The translations under genes and the position numbers were made by a program. Under the pieces are notes generated by a model. That model ran no database searches. It worked only from the letters and a program-made list of their open reading frames with translations, and was not told the DNA's origin. A DNA stretch of 64,000 bases from Natronohydrobacter sp. (GTDB lineage Bacteria > Pseudomonadota > Alphaproteobacteria > Rhodobacterales > Rhodobacteraceae). Each line of letters opens with the position of its first letter. The first letter of the stretch is position 1. The DNA is taken from contig JAFIEM010000003.1 in NCBI GenBank assembly GCA_020832555.1, positions 23,133 to 87,132 on the forward strand, read 5' to 3'. This document shows, in pieces, positions 16,988 to 26,109 of this stretch.

Positions 16988-18166
16988 ATGACTCTGGACC
17001 TGACCCATCCGCTGACCGGTTTTTATGAGGAAGCCGACTGTGATCTGACTGAATTCGCGGCCCTGACCGCCCGGACGGTCGATCCCGCCACGATCCCGCA
17101 TGCTGCGGATGCGCCGCGCAACATACCCGTTTATGACATGGGCCTTCTCGCGCCAAAGCTTGCCGTCCCTGCGACGCGGCGCGCGCTGATGGCGGAATGG
17201 GCGCGCATCCTGCAGCAGGGTGCGGGTGTGTTCGTGCTGAAACAGGCCTGTGCGGATCTGGGCGCGATCGATCAGGCAACGGCGGTCTATGACCAGATCA
17301 TCGCCGAGGAACGCGCGGCGGGGGCCAGCGGGGCAGACCATTTCGCTGCAGCAGGCCATAATGACCGGATCTGGAATTCGCTGCAGAAACTGGCGCTGAG
17401 AGCCCCGGCGACTTTCCTGCGCTATTTCGCCAGCCCGGCGATAGATGCCGCCTGCGAGGCCTGGCTTGGTCCGAATTACCAGATGACCGCGCAGATCAAT
17501 CTTGTTCACCCGGGCGGGCAGGCGCAACAGGCCCATCGCGACTATCATCTGGGGTTTCAAAGCGCCGGTGTCAGCGCCACCTATCCTGCGCATGTGCATG
17601 ATCTGTCGCCGCTGATGACGCTGCAGGGGGGGATCGCGCATTGTGACATGCCCATCGAGTCGGGGCCGACGAAATTGCTGCCCTTCTCGCAGCTTTATCG
17701 TCCCGGCTATGCCGCCTGGCGGCGGCCCGATTTCCGGGCACATTTCGAGACGCATTTCGTGCAGCTTCCGCTGGAGAAAGGTGATGCGATCTTCTTCAAC
17801 CCGGCCCTGTTCCATGCCGCAGGCGAGAATACCAGCAGCGGGATTCACCGTATGGTCAATCTGCTGCAAATCTCCTCGGCTTTCGGGCGGGCGATGGAAA
17901 GTGTGGATCGTCTGGCCATCTGCAAGGCGCTGTTTCCCGAGCTCTGCAAGGCCAGTTCCGGCCTGAGCGCGCTGGCACGCGAAGCCATACTGGGCGCCGC
18001 CGCCGAAGGCTATTCCTTCCCCACCAATCTGGACCGCGACCCGCCGGTGGATGGGCTGGCCCCGAAAACGCAAAAGGCAATCCTGCGCGAGGCAGTGCTG
18101 GAGGGTTGGTCCGCGCAGGATCTGGACGCGGCTCTTGAGGCCCTGGCGGCGCGACAGAGACCCTGA
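16988..18166 (+). CDS. phytanoyl-CoA dioxygenase (PhyH) family protein
   Basis: 392-residue Fe(II)/2-oxoglutarate-dependent oxygenase-like protein. The iron triad is visible as the HxD of AHRDYH (His182, Asp184) and a distal histidine in LFHAAGEN (about 275), with the 2-oxoglutarate arginine at about 288 (HRMVN). The ATG at 16988 is preferred because AAAGG lies eight bases upstream; a GTG three codons earlier is the alternative. The substrate cannot be read from sequence: PhyH members hydroxylate lipids, small polyols, phosphonates and ectoine-like molecules. The divergent LacI regulator suggests control by a small sugar-like ligand. Confidence 0.82.
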   Translation: MTLDLTHPLTGFYEEADCDLTEFAALTARTVDPATIPHAADAPRNIPVYDMGLLAPKLAVPATRRALMAEWARILQQGAGVFVLKQACADLGAIDQATAVYDQIIAEERAAGASGADHFAAAGHNDRIWNSLQKLALRAPATFLRYFASPAIDAACEAWLGPNYQMTAQINLVHPGGQAQQAHRDYHLGFQSAGVSATYPAHVHDLSPLMTLQGGIAHCDMPIESGPTKLLPFSQLYRPGYAAWRRPDFRAHFETHFVQLPLEKGDAIFFNPALFHAAGENTSSGIHRMVNLLQISSAFGRAMESVDRLAICKALFPELCKASSGLSALAREAILGAAAEGYSFPTNLDRDPPVDGLAPKTQKAILREAVLEGWSAQDLDAALEALAARQRP

Positions 18167-18239
18167 ACGCCGCGCGCTCTTGCAGGTCCGCGCGTGATCA
18201 GCCTAGACTGCGCGCGACCTTGACGACACGAGTATCCAG

Positions 18240-18431
18240 ATGCGCCTGATTGATCCCGACCATCCGTTCTATCGTCCGAAATGGCGCCGCTATGTTCTTG
18301 TCGCGGCGCCATTTGTCTGGTCGGGCGTGGAATGGAGCCTTGGCAATGCGATCTGGGGCTCTCTGTCCGCCGCGATTGGCGGCTATCTGGCGTGGCATCT
18401 GGTGCTGAACTGGCGCGACCCTGCGGATTAA
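18240..18431 (+). CDS. small conserved membrane protein
   Basis: 63-residue protein with an N-terminal DPDHPFYRPKWRRY segment and one or two hydrophobic helices (about residues 18-33 and 38-55), ending in a charged tail. I recognise the MRLIDPDHPFYRP opening from hypothetical proteins of Rhodobacteraceae, but no function is known to me. Its last four bases overlap the convergent iolG gene. It may be co-transcribed with the PhyH gene 73 bases upstream. Confidence 0.65.
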   Translation: MRLIDPDHPFYRPKWRRYVLVAAPFVWSGVEWSLGNAIWGSLSAAIGGYLAWHLVLNWRDPAD

Positions 18432-19423
18432 TCGAGCGGCAGATCAACCGGCTGGCCGCTCTCGCGCGACAGTGTTGCCGCATCGGCCAGCATCTGCGCG
18501 CGCAAACCGTCCTCGATCCCCGGACCGGTCTGCGCATCCCCGGTCACGGCGGCCACGAAGGCGCGCATTTCGGCCAGATAGGCGGCTTCATAGCGTTCGA
18601 GGAAGAAATGCTGTGCCGGATCGCGGCGGAAACCTGCATCAGTGGCAATCTCGACTGTGCTTTCCAGCTGGTTCTCGGCGCGCAACATGCCGCGCTGGCC
18701 ATGCACTTCGATCCGCTGGTCATAGCCATAGCTTGCCCGGCGCGAATTCGAGATCTGGCAGATCCGCCCGCTGGTGGTGGTCAGGATCACGGCGGCGGTG
18801 TCCACATCGCCCGCCGCGCCGATTTCGGGATCGACAAGCGCGCTGCCCATAGCGTGCAAGCGGATGAATTCTTCACCCATCAGAAACCGCGCCATGTCGA
18901 AATCATGGATCATCATGTCCCGAAACAGCCCACCCGAGCGCGCGATATAGGACACAGGCGGCGGGGAAGGGTCGCGCGAGGTGATGGTGACAAGCTCTAC
19001 CGCGCCGATATCGCCCGCTCGCAGCCGTGCGCGCAGGGCCGCGAAATTGGGGTCGAACCGGCGGTTGAAGCCGGTCATGAAGGGCACATCTGCCGCCTGA
19101 ACCGCGGCCATGCAGATGCGGATATTTTCGACGGACATATCGACGGGCTTTTCGCAGAAAATCGCCTTGCCAGCCTTGGCGGCGCCCATGATCTGGCTGA
19201 AGTGGCTATCGGTGGGTGTGCCTATGATCACGGCATCCACATCACTGGCCGTGAGGATCGCTTCCACATCGCGCACTTCTGCGCCTGTGGTGGCGGCCAG
19301 CGTCTGTGCGGCGGTCGGGATCGCGTCGGCCACGGCGACCACTTCTGCGCCGTCCAGCGCCTTGATGCTGCGCGCATGGACCTGACCGATCCGCCCGCAG
19401 CCCAGTATTCCGATTCTCAGCAT
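18428..19423 (-). CDS. iolG: inositol 2-dehydrogenase IolG
   Basis: 331-residue Gfo/Idh/MocA oxidoreductase that oxidises myo-inositol to 2-keto-myo-inositol (inosose) with NAD. The N-terminal Rossmann motif GILGCGRIGQVHA (4-16), the EKPVDM signature (about 92-97) and the catalytic segment GGLFRDMMIHDFDMARF (about residues 160-176) match IolG. The start at 19423 places the Rossmann fold at the N-terminus. It is the last gene of the iolD-iolC-iolB-like-iolJ-iolG operon, one base after iolJ. Confidence 0.92.
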   Translation of the reverse strand: MLRIGILGCGRIGQVHARSIKALDGAEVVAVADAIPTAAQTLAATTGAEVRDVEAILTASDVDAVIIGTPTDSHFSQIMGAAKAGKAIFCEKPVDMSVENIRICMAAVQAADVPFMTGFNRRFDPNFAALRARLRAGDIGAVELVTITSRDPSPPPVSYIARSGGLFRDMMIHDFDMARFLMGEEFIRLHAMGSALVDPEIGAAGDVDTAAVILTTTSGRICQISNSRRASYGYDQRIEVHGQRGMLRAENQLESTVEIATDAGFRRDPAQHFFLERYEAAYLAEMRAFVAAVTGDAQTGPGIEDGLRAQMLADAATLSRESGQPVDLPLD

Positions 19424-19424
19424 C

Positions 19425-20264
19425 TTATGCCTTTCCCGATGCGCCAAGGCCCCGGATGACCGCGCGGGCGGCATCGAAGACCGGATCATGTGTTTCTTTC
19501 AGTATCGACACGCGGTCAAACCGCGCGGGGTCTGCATTGACCGCATCGCGCAGCGCTTTGCCAAAGGCCATGCGCAACTCGGTGCCGATGTTGAATTTTG
19601 CGATCCGTGAGCCGGTCGCAAGTGCCAGGCGCTGCGCGTAAGGCACGCCAGAGCCGCCGTGAATAACCAGCGGCACTTCGGTCAGCGCTTCGATGGCACG
19701 GATGCGGGCTTCGTCCAGCCCGCCCTCGTGATCGGTTTGCAGATGCACGTTGCCGACGGAAATGGCCATCGCATCCACAGATGTTTCGCGCGCGAAACGG
19801 TCGGCCTCTGCCGGGTCCGTGCCCGCAGAGTTTTCGCCCCCGGAATAGCCGACAAACCCAATCTCACCCTCGCAGGAAATGCCCGCTGCATGGGCCAGTT
19901 CCGCAACCTGCGCAGTCTCTGCAATGTTCTGCGCAAGCGGCTTGCGTGAGCCGTCATACATCAGCGAGGTGAAGCCCGCATCGCGCGCCTCTCGGCATTC
20001 ATCGAGCGTATAGCCGTGATCCAGATGCACCACGACCGGCACATCCACATCTGCCGCCAGATGACGCATCATCGCGCCCAGCACCGGAAGCGGCGTATGC
20101 GCGCGGCAGCTTGGCCCAGCTTGCAGGATAACCGGCGCGCGTTCCGCCTGTGCAGCCAAGGCATAGGCGCGCATGTCCTCCCATCCAAGGCAGACAAGGC
20201 CAGGGACGGCATAGCCGCCTGTGAGCGCAGGTTGCAAAACGTCAGAGAGCGTTGCGAGGGTCAT
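19425..20264 (-). CDS. iolJ: class II aldolase, probable 2-deoxy-5-keto-gluconate-6-phosphate aldolase IolJ
   Basis: 279-residue member of the class II fructose-bisphosphate aldolase family. It should split 2-deoxy-5-keto-D-gluconate 6-phosphate into malonate semialdehyde and dihydroxyacetone phosphate. Zinc and substrate motifs are visible: VVVHLDHGYT (about 77-86), SLMYDGSRKPL, EGEIG, NVHLQTDHEG, LVIHGGSGV (about 205-213) and IAKFNIGTELR. Fructose-bisphosphate aldolase is the other possibility. Placement directly downstream of iolC, which makes its substrate, favours IolJ. Confidence 0.86.
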   Translation of the reverse strand: MTLATLSDVLQPALTGGYAVPGLVCLGWEDMRAYALAAQAERAPVILQAGPSCRAHTPLPVLGAMMRHLAADVDVPVVVHLDHGYTLDECREARDAGFTSLMYDGSRKPLAQNIAETAQVAELAHAAGISCEGEIGFVGYSGGENSAGTDPAEADRFARETSVDAMAISVGNVHLQTDHEGGLDEARIRAIEALTEVPLVIHGGSGVPYAQRLALATGSRIAKFNIGTELRMAFGKALRDAVNADPARFDRVSILKETHDPVFDAARAVIRGLGASGKA

Positions 20265-21100
20265 TTGAATTTCGCCACCATATCCATGATTCCGGGGATC
20301 GTGTGCAGTTGGGCTGCATGGGTGGGCTGGAAATACTGTTTCAGGCTGCGCTGTGACTGCCCGCCAAGGATGGTGAAATAATACATCTCATATCCCGGCA
20401 GCACGCAGCAGGGGTGATAGCCCTTGTCGATCAGCACGGTCGAGCCATTGACGATGTGATAGGCGTCACCCGGTTCGTTATCGACCCGTTGCAGCATTTG
20501 CAGGCCGGACCCGTAATCGGGCTTGAAGCGGAAATTGTAGCATTCGTCATGCCGGGTTTCGTCCGGCAGACGGTCGGTGTCATGCTTGTGACTGGGAAAG
20601 CCCGACCAGCCCCCTGCCCCCACGGTGAAGAGTTCCGACACCAGCAATCGCCCCACGCGGTCATGATGTGCCGCCCCGAGGATATGCTTGATCTTGCGAT
20701 GGGTCTTGGTGTCGTCGCTGCCATATTGCACCACATCCAGATCGCCCGCGCGCACGGCGAAGGGTTTGAGGGTTTCGGCAAACTGTGCGCCTGCAATGAA
20801 ACATTCAGTATCGGTCTGGGCGGTGATGCGCGCGCCGGTATCAGTGGGGATATAAACGCCCTCTGGCTCTCCATCCCAGACATCGGCGCCGCGATTGCCG
20901 ATATCGGCGTAGGTTTCGCCAGCGGTTTCAACTGTGACTGTCCCGGTGGCGGGCACGATACAGGTTTCATAGCCTGGCACGCGGTAATCGAAATGCGCGC
21001 CCGCTTTCAGCTTCACGATGTTGAAATAGACCAGCGGCACATGGGCATCATGGGTGTCCACGATGGGCCGGTTCTGGTTGTCATGCGGGGCAATATGCAT
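20261..21100 (-). CDS. KduI/IolB-family isomerase, divergent IolB paralogue
   Basis: 279-residue cupin-type isomerase in the IolB superfamily (5-deoxy-glucuronate isomerase). It keeps the metal-binding hallmark GWSGFPSHKHDTD and later YHPCCVLPGYEMYYFTILGG, but its N-terminal half and substrate loop (DETRHDECYNFRFKPDYG) differ strongly from the canonical IolB encoded at 31352. It overlaps iolJ by four bases and follows iolC by 11, so the operon uses it as its isomerase. It may act on 5-deoxy-glucuronate or on a related deoxyuronate from another inositol isomer. Confidence 0.8.
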   Translation of the reverse strand: MHIAPHDNQNRPIVDTHDAHVPLVYFNIVKLKAGAHFDYRVPGYETCIVPATGTVTVETAGETYADIGNRGADVWDGEPEGVYIPTDTGARITAQTDTECFIAGAQFAETLKPFAVRAGDLDVVQYGSDDTKTHRKIKHILGAAHHDRVGRLLVSELFTVGAGGWSGFPSHKHDTDRLPDETRHDECYNFRFKPDYGSGLQMLQRVDNEPGDAYHIVNGSTVLIDKGYHPCCVLPGYEMYYFTILGGQSQRSLKQYFQPTHAAQLHTIPGIMDMVAKFK

Positions 21101-21111
21101 GGGCGGTCCTT

Positions 21112-22080
21112 TCAGGCGGCGCTGGGGTCGGCGTGGCGTTGCAGGAAATCGTCAAGTTCCGCGCGCGTGGGCATGGCGGGCGCGCAGCCGACCCGCGCGA
21201 CCACCATCGCGGCATTGGCAGAGCCTTGCAGTACGGCATCGCGCACCGGCAGGCCATCGGCCAGCCCTGCGACCAGCCCGCCCATGAAGCTGTCGCCCGC
21301 GCCGGTGGGTTTGAGCGCTTTGGTCGGGAAAATGCCCGTCGTGATCTCCCCTTCCGGCGTGATCGTGATCGCGCCTTTTTCGCCCATCTTGTAGACGGCC
21401 AGTTTCGCGCCTTGGGCAACCAGTTCGCGGGCCTTGTCGAGACCCTTGGCGTAATCGCCTGCCATGAAACCGAATTCAACATCATTGCCGACGATCACAT
21501 CACAGAGCGCGCCGGCGCGGGAATAGACCTCGGCGGCGACTTGGGGCGAGGGCCAGCTATAGGGGCGATAGTCGATATCGAAGATCAGGGGCAGACCCGC
21601 CGCTTTCGCCAGTTCAAACCCCCGAAACGCGGCTGTGCGCGAGGGTTCTGCCGCAAAAACCGTGCCTGTGGTGATCAGCGCGTCATAGGCGGCGTAATCC
21701 ACGGCCTCGACATCCGCCGCCGTCATCTCGAAATCCGCCGCACCGTTGCGATAGATGACCGACTGGTGATCCTCGATCCGGGACTCGACCACGGCCAGAG
21801 AATTGCGCGCCTCGCCACCCACGGAACGCACATGGGCGCGGCCAATGCCGTATTTGTCCAGCTGATTGAGCGCAAACCGCCCGATCGCATCATCCGAGAC
21901 GCAAGTCACCAGATCAGCGCTGCCGCCCAGTTTGCAGATCGCAACCCCGATATTGGCCGATGACCCGCCCAGACAGGCGAAGAATTGCGTGGCTTCTTCG
22001 GTCTTGGTGCCGGGCGGGTCGGGGTAGAAATCCATGCCCGCGCGCCCGATGATGACAAAGCGATTACCGTTGAGCCGCAT
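21112..22080 (-). CDS. iolC: 5-dehydro-2-deoxygluconokinase IolC
   Basis: 322-residue PfkB/ribokinase-family kinase that phosphorylates 2-deoxy-5-keto-gluconate. Signature elements are the GRAGMDFYPDPPG start, GGSSANIGVAICKLGG (about 38-53) and the C-terminal PTGAGDSFMGGLVAGLADG (catalytic Asp in GAGD, about residue 264). It lacks the C-terminal DUF2090 domain that extends IolC in some proteobacteria; a separate iolJ is encoded downstream instead. The start at 22080 is one base after the iolD stop. Confidence 0.93.
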   Translation of the reverse strand: MRLNGNRFVIIGRAGMDFYPDPPGTKTEEATQFFACLGGSSANIGVAICKLGGSADLVTCVSDDAIGRFALNQLDKYGIGRAHVRSVGGEARNSLAVVESRIEDHQSVIYRNGAADFEMTAADVEAVDYAAYDALITTGTVFAAEPSRTAAFRGFELAKAAGLPLIFDIDYRPYSWPSPQVAAEVYSRAGALCDVIVGNDVEFGFMAGDYAKGLDKARELVAQGAKLAVYKMGEKGAITITPEGEITTGIFPTKALKPTGAGDSFMGGLVAGLADGLPVRDAVLQGSANAAMVVARVGCAPAMPTRAELDDFLQRHADPSAA

Positions 22081-22081
22081 C

Positions 22082-23953
22082 TTACACCCCCTGCCGCTGA
22101 CGGGCGCGGGTGGCCTCGATCTCGGCGTGTTTTGCGCGGACATTGGCATTGTCAGAGGTCTGGGGCGTGCCGACTTCCCACCAGGCATGACCTTGCGTGG
22201 TCCAGCCCTCGTAAGGGTCCACCTGCATGACGATAACCGTGGTCTTGTCAGACGCCTTGGCGCGGGTAAACGCCTCGCCCAGTTCCGCCGGGTTCGCGAC
22301 AGTGACGGCATCGGCCCCCATCGCGCGGGCATGGGCTTCGAAATCGACGGCGAAGGGCTCGGGCACAGTCGGGCAATCGGCGATCAGGTTGTTGAAACTG
22401 TCTTGGCCCGTGTTGTTTTGCAATTTGTTGATGACCGCAAAGCCGCCATTGTCGAGAACGAGGATGATCAGTTTCTTCTGCGTCAGCACGCTGGAATAGA
22501 TGTCCGAATTCATCAGCAGATAGCTGCCATCGCCCACGAAAACGATGGTGTCGGCCTCTGGCTCGACCTCGGCCTGTGCGATGCGCGCGCCCCAGCCACC
22601 GGCGATTTCATAGCCCATGCAGGAGAAACCGAATTCCACATCGACCGTGCCGATATCCAGCGTGCGCCAGTTGGCGGTCACTTCGGCGGGCAAGCCGCCT
22701 GCGGCAGTCACCACGCGGTCGCGCGGATCGCAGAGCGCGTTCACCACGCCGATGGCCTGCGCATAGCTGTTGGGCCGGTTGCCATGCGCCACATTCTGCG
22801 CGACATAGCTATCCCATGCGCGGCGCTCGTCCTGCGCGCGGGTGGTCCAATCAGCGGGGGCGCGATATTCGTCCAAGGCAGCGCCCAACAGTGGCAAGGC
22901 CAGTTTCGCATCGCCCACGACTGGCAGAGACAGATGTTTCATCGCGTCATGCCGCCCGACATTCAGCCCGATCAGCCGCGCGTCCTTGGCAAATGCCGTC
23001 CATGACCCGGTGGTGAAATCCTGCAGCCGCGTGCCGACAGCAAGGATTACATCGGCGGCTTCCGCAATCGCATTGGCGCTGTCGGACCCGGTCACGCCAA
23101 TCGGGCCAATGTTCAGCGGGTGGGTGGCCAGCATGTTGGCGCGGCCTGCGATGGTTTCGACAACAGGAATGCCATGCGCTTCGGCAAAGGCGGTCAGTTC
23201 CGCAACCGCGCCGGAATACTGCACGCCGCCGCCTGCAATGATCATCGGGCGCTTGGCCTGTGCCAGCGCGCGGGCGGCATCGGTGATTTCGGCACTGTCG
23301 GGCGTCTGGCGGCGGATGCGGTGGACGCGGCGGGCGAAAAACTCTTCGGGATAGTCATAGACCCAGCCCTGCACATCCTGCGGCAGACCGATAAAGGCCG
23401 GGCCGCAATCGGCAGGATCGAGCATCGTGGCGAGCGCTGCGGGCAGCGACTGGATGACCTGCGCGGGATGGGTGATGCGGTCCCAGAAACGACTCACGGG
23501 TTTGAAGGCGTCATTGACGCCAAGGGTCGGATTGCCGAAATGTTCAAGCTGTTGCAGCACCGGATCGGGCAGGCGTGTCAGGAACGTATCGCCGCACAGC
23601 ATCAGCATCGGCAGGCGGTTGGCATGGGCGAGCGCCGCTGCGGTCAGCAGATTGGCCGTGCCCGGTCCGGCGCTGGCGGTGCAGAACATGAAGCGCCGCC
23701 GCAAATGATATTTCGCATAAGCCGCCGCCGCAAAGCCCATGCTCTGTTCGTTCTGGCCGCGATAGAGCGGCATCTCGGCATGGTGGGGATAGAGCGCCTC
23801 GCCCAGACAGGGGACATTGCCATGACCGAAAATGCCGAATCCGCCGCCACAGATGCGGGTTTCCGTGCCGTCAATCTCGATGAACTGGCCCATCAGGTAG
23901 CGCGTGATCGCCTGTGCCACTGTCAGCCGGATGGTGCCGCCGGTCTGTGTCAT
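22082..23953 (-). CDS. iolD: 3D-(3,5/4)-trihydroxycyclohexane-1,2-dione hydrolase IolD
   Basis: 623-residue ThDP-dependent enzyme that opens the ring of trihydroxycyclohexanedione to 5-deoxy-glucuronate. The order is an N-terminal pyrimidine-binding domain (GHGNVPCLGEAL, with YRGQNEQSMGFAAAAYAK carrying the cofactor-activating Glu), a middle Rossmann-like domain (about 200-350), and a C-terminal diphosphate-binding domain with the GDGSY-N motif (FVGDGSYLLMNSDIY, about 440-455). The start at 23953 avoids a 32-residue upstream extension that crosses the operator. It is first in the minus-strand iol operon, divergent from a Gfo/Idh gene across the 24034 palindrome. Confidence 0.95.
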   Translation of the reverse strand: MTQTGGTIRLTVAQAITRYLMGQFIEIDGTETRICGGGFGIFGHGNVPCLGEALYPHHAEMPLYRGQNEQSMGFAAAAYAKYHLRRRFMFCTASAGPGTANLLTAAALAHANRLPMLMLCGDTFLTRLPDPVLQQLEHFGNPTLGVNDAFKPVSRFWDRITHPAQVIQSLPAALATMLDPADCGPAFIGLPQDVQGWVYDYPEEFFARRVHRIRRQTPDSAEITDAARALAQAKRPMIIAGGGVQYSGAVAELTAFAEAHGIPVVETIAGRANMLATHPLNIGPIGVTGSDSANAIAEAADVILAVGTRLQDFTTGSWTAFAKDARLIGLNVGRHDAMKHLSLPVVGDAKLALPLLGAALDEYRAPADWTTRAQDERRAWDSYVAQNVAHGNRPNSYAQAIGVVNALCDPRDRVVTAAGGLPAEVTANWRTLDIGTVDVEFGFSCMGYEIAGGWGARIAQAEVEPEADTIVFVGDGSYLLMNSDIYSSVLTQKKLIILVLDNGGFAVINKLQNNTGQDSFNNLIADCPTVPEPFAVDFEAHARAMGADAVTVANPAELGEAFTRAKASDKTTVIVMQVDPYEGWTTQGHAWWEVGTPQTSDNANVRAKHAEIEATRARQRQGV

Positions 23954-24033
23954 CTGTCCCTCCCTCAGTTTCGCCGGACACCGGCAATAGGTGAATTGCC
24001 AGTTGCGTCTGCGTCCGTGTGAGGATATCAATT

Positions 24034-24049
24034 TTGCAACCGGTTGCAA
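24034..24049. promoter_or_regulatory. LacI-type operator (probable IolR site), iolD/idh divergent region
   Basis: Perfect 16-bp palindrome TTGCAACCGGTTGCAA with the central CG typical of LacI-family operators. It lies 81 bases before iolD and 31 bases before the rightward dehydrogenase gene, so one repressor dimer could control both. The same 16 bases recur at 28324-28339 next to the LacI-family gene iolR. Confidence 0.88.
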
Positions 24050-24079
24050 CCCATCTCGACCGGCAGGGAGGAAGAAATC

Positions 24080-25195
24080 ATGCGCCAGATCGGAATCGGC
24101 CTAGTGGGCGGGGGCTATATGGGCAAGGCGCATGCCGTGGCCTATGCCGCTGTCGGCGCGGTTTTTGACACGGCGTTGCGCCCGCGTCTGGAAATGATTG
24201 CCGGATCGCGCCCCGAATCATCCGAACGCTACCGCGCAGCCTATGGTGTCGCCCGCGCCGCGCCCGACTGGCAGACGCTGGTCGCCGATCCGGCAGTTGA
24301 GGCGGTGGTGATCGCCTCTCCGCAGGGGACGCATCGCGCTATTGCCGAGGCGGCTTTTGGCCTTGGCAAACCTGTATTCTGCGAAAAACCGCTTGGGGCC
24401 ACGCTGGAAGATGCGCGCGCCATGGTGGCAGCGGCAGAGGCGGCGGGCGTGGTCAATATGATCGGCTTCAATTATGTGCGCACGCCCGCGACGCAATTCG
24501 TGCACCAGATGCTTGCCGATGGCGTGATCGGGGATGTGACCTGGTTTCGCGGTGAGCATAGCGAGGATTTTCTGGCCGACCCGAACGCGCCTGCGACATG
24601 GCGCTGTCAGGGCCGGGCCAATGGTTGCATGGGGGATCTCTCGCCGCATATGATAAATTGCGCGCTGACGCTGATGGGCGAGATTTCAGAGGTTTCGGCG
24701 CGGATCGAGACGGTGCATGCCACGCGGCCCGGCGCGGATGGCCCTGCCCCAGTGGACAATGACGACCATGGGCAGATGATGCTGCGCTTCGCGTCAGGCG
24801 TAATGGGGCATCTGTATTTCAGCCGCACCGCCACCGGGCGCAAGATGGGCTATGCCTATGAGATTCATGGCACGAAGGGCGCGATCCGCTTTGATCAAGA
24901 AGATCAGAATGCGGTCTGGTTGTATCGCGCAGATGGCCCCGAGGCGCAGCGGGGCTTCACGAAAATCCTGACCGGTCCCGCCCATCCCGATTACCTGCCC
25001 TTCTGTCAGGGGCCGGGGCATGGCACCGGCTATCAGGATCAGATCATCATCGAGGCGCGCGATTTCCTGCGCGCCATCGAGACCGGCCAGCCCGTCCGGC
25101 CTACGTTCCGCGACGGGCTGGCCGTGGCGCAGGTGATTGACACGGCTTTCGCCTCGGCCATTCAGGGCCGCTGGCTTTCTGTTCCCTCTTTCTGA
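24080..25195 (+). CDS. Gfo/Idh/MocA-family oxidoreductase, probable inositol-isomer dehydrogenase
   Basis: 371-residue NAD(P)-dependent dehydrogenase. The Rossmann start GLVGGGYMGKAHAVAY (7-22), EKPLGATLEDA (about 108-118) and GDLSPHMINCAL (about 192-203) are visible. Together with the gene at 26110 it flanks iolE, and it is first in a plus-strand operon behind the IolR operator. It is clearly different from the IolG encoded at 18428, so it may oxidise another inositol isomer (scyllo, chiro) or reduce inosose. The start at 24080 has GGAGGAAG 7-14 bases upstream. Confidence 0.85.
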   Translation: MRQIGIGLVGGGYMGKAHAVAYAAVGAVFDTALRPRLEMIAGSRPESSERYRAAYGVARAAPDWQTLVADPAVEAVVIASPQGTHRAIAEAAFGLGKPVFCEKPLGATLEDARAMVAAAEAAGVVNMIGFNYVRTPATQFVHQMLADGVIGDVTWFRGEHSEDFLADPNAPATWRCQGRANGCMGDLSPHMINCALTLMGEISEVSARIETVHATRPGADGPAPVDNDDHGQMMLRFASGVMGHLYFSRTATGRKMGYAYEIHGTKGAIRFDQEDQNAVWLYRADGPEAQRGFTKILTGPAHPDYLPFCQGPGHGTGYQDQIIIEARDFLRAIETGQPVRPTFRDGLAVAQVIDTAFASAIQGRWLSVPSF

Positions 25196-25207
25196 AAGGC
25201 ACATCGC

Positions 25208-26098
25208 ATGACGATTCGCATCGGCAATGCCCCCTGTAGCTGGGGTGTCGAATTTCCGGATGACCCGCGCAATCCGCCCTGGCGTCAGGTGCTGAGTGAA
25301 TGCGCCAAGGCAGGCTATACCGGCATCGAACTTGGTCCTGTCGGGTTCATGCCCGAAGACCCTGCCATTCTGGCCGATGCGCTGGCCGAGACCGGGCTGG
25401 AACTGATCGGAGGCGTCGTGTTCCGCGCCTTTCATGACCCGGACCAGTGGGAAAATGTGCTGGATGGGGCCGTGCGGACCTGCAAGGCGCTGGTCGCGCA
25501 TGGGGCGCAGCATCTGGTGCTGATCGACTCGATCTCGCCCCGCCGCGCGCCGACGGCTGGCCGGGCGGATGCGGCTGAACAGATGGATGCGCAGGAATGG
25601 TCGGCATTCCGCGACCGGATCGCGCATGTCGCGCGGATGGGGGCCGAGGAGTTTGGGCTGACGGTTGGTATTCACGCCCATGCGGCGGGGTTCATCGATT
25701 TCGAGCCGGAACTGGAGCGGTTGTTGGATGAAGTGCCGGAGGAGATATTGAAAATCTGCTTCGATACGGGCCATCATTCCTATGCAGGCTTTGATCCGGT
25801 GGCTTTCATGCGCCGCCATATGGGCCGTATTTCCTATATGCATTTCAAGGATATCGACCCGGTGGTGAAGGCCGATGTGATCGCCAGGGGAACCGGGTTC
25901 TATGACGCTTGCGGGCAGGGCATTTTCTGCAATCTGGGCAAGGGAGATGTGGATTTCACGGCTGTCCGGCAGTTGCTGCTCGATCACGGCTTTGAGGGCT
26001 GGTGCACAGTCGAGCAGGATTGCGACCCGACACTGGATGTCTCGCCGGTAACGGATGCGCGGGCCAATCGTGAATATCTGCAAAGCATCGGGTTCTGA
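25208..26098 (+). CDS. iolE: myo-inosose-2 dehydratase IolE
   Basis: 296-residue xylose-isomerase-like TIM-barrel enzyme that dehydrates 2-keto-myo-inositol to trihydroxycyclohexanedione, the IolD substrate. Family motifs include NAPCSWGVEFPDDPRNPPW at the N-terminus, GYTGIELGPVGFMP (about 36-49), CFDTGHHSYAGFDPV, YMHFKDIDP, GIFCNLGKGDVDF and the final VEQDCDP. The metal ligands (E-D-H-E pattern) are in these segments. It sits between two Gfo/Idh genes with 12- and 11-base gaps, so the three form one operon. Confidence 0.94.
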   Translation: MTIRIGNAPCSWGVEFPDDPRNPPWRQVLSECAKAGYTGIELGPVGFMPEDPAILADALAETGLELIGGVVFRAFHDPDQWENVLDGAVRTCKALVAHGAQHLVLIDSISPRRAPTAGRADAAEQMDAQEWSAFRDRIAHVARMGAEEFGLTVGIHAHAAGFIDFEPELERLLDEVPEEILKICFDTGHHSYAGFDPVAFMRRHMGRISYMHFKDIDPVVKADVIARGTGFYDACGQGIFCNLGKGDVDFTAVRQLLLDHGFEGWCTVEQDCDPTLDVSPVTDARANREYLQSIGF

Positions 26099-26109
26099 GG
26101 GGGCGGGAC

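Noticed and set aside
24050..24079. A longer start for the 24080 dehydrogenase at 24044
   Set aside because: It would place the start codon inside the IolR operator, and the ribosome site fits the ATG at 24080.
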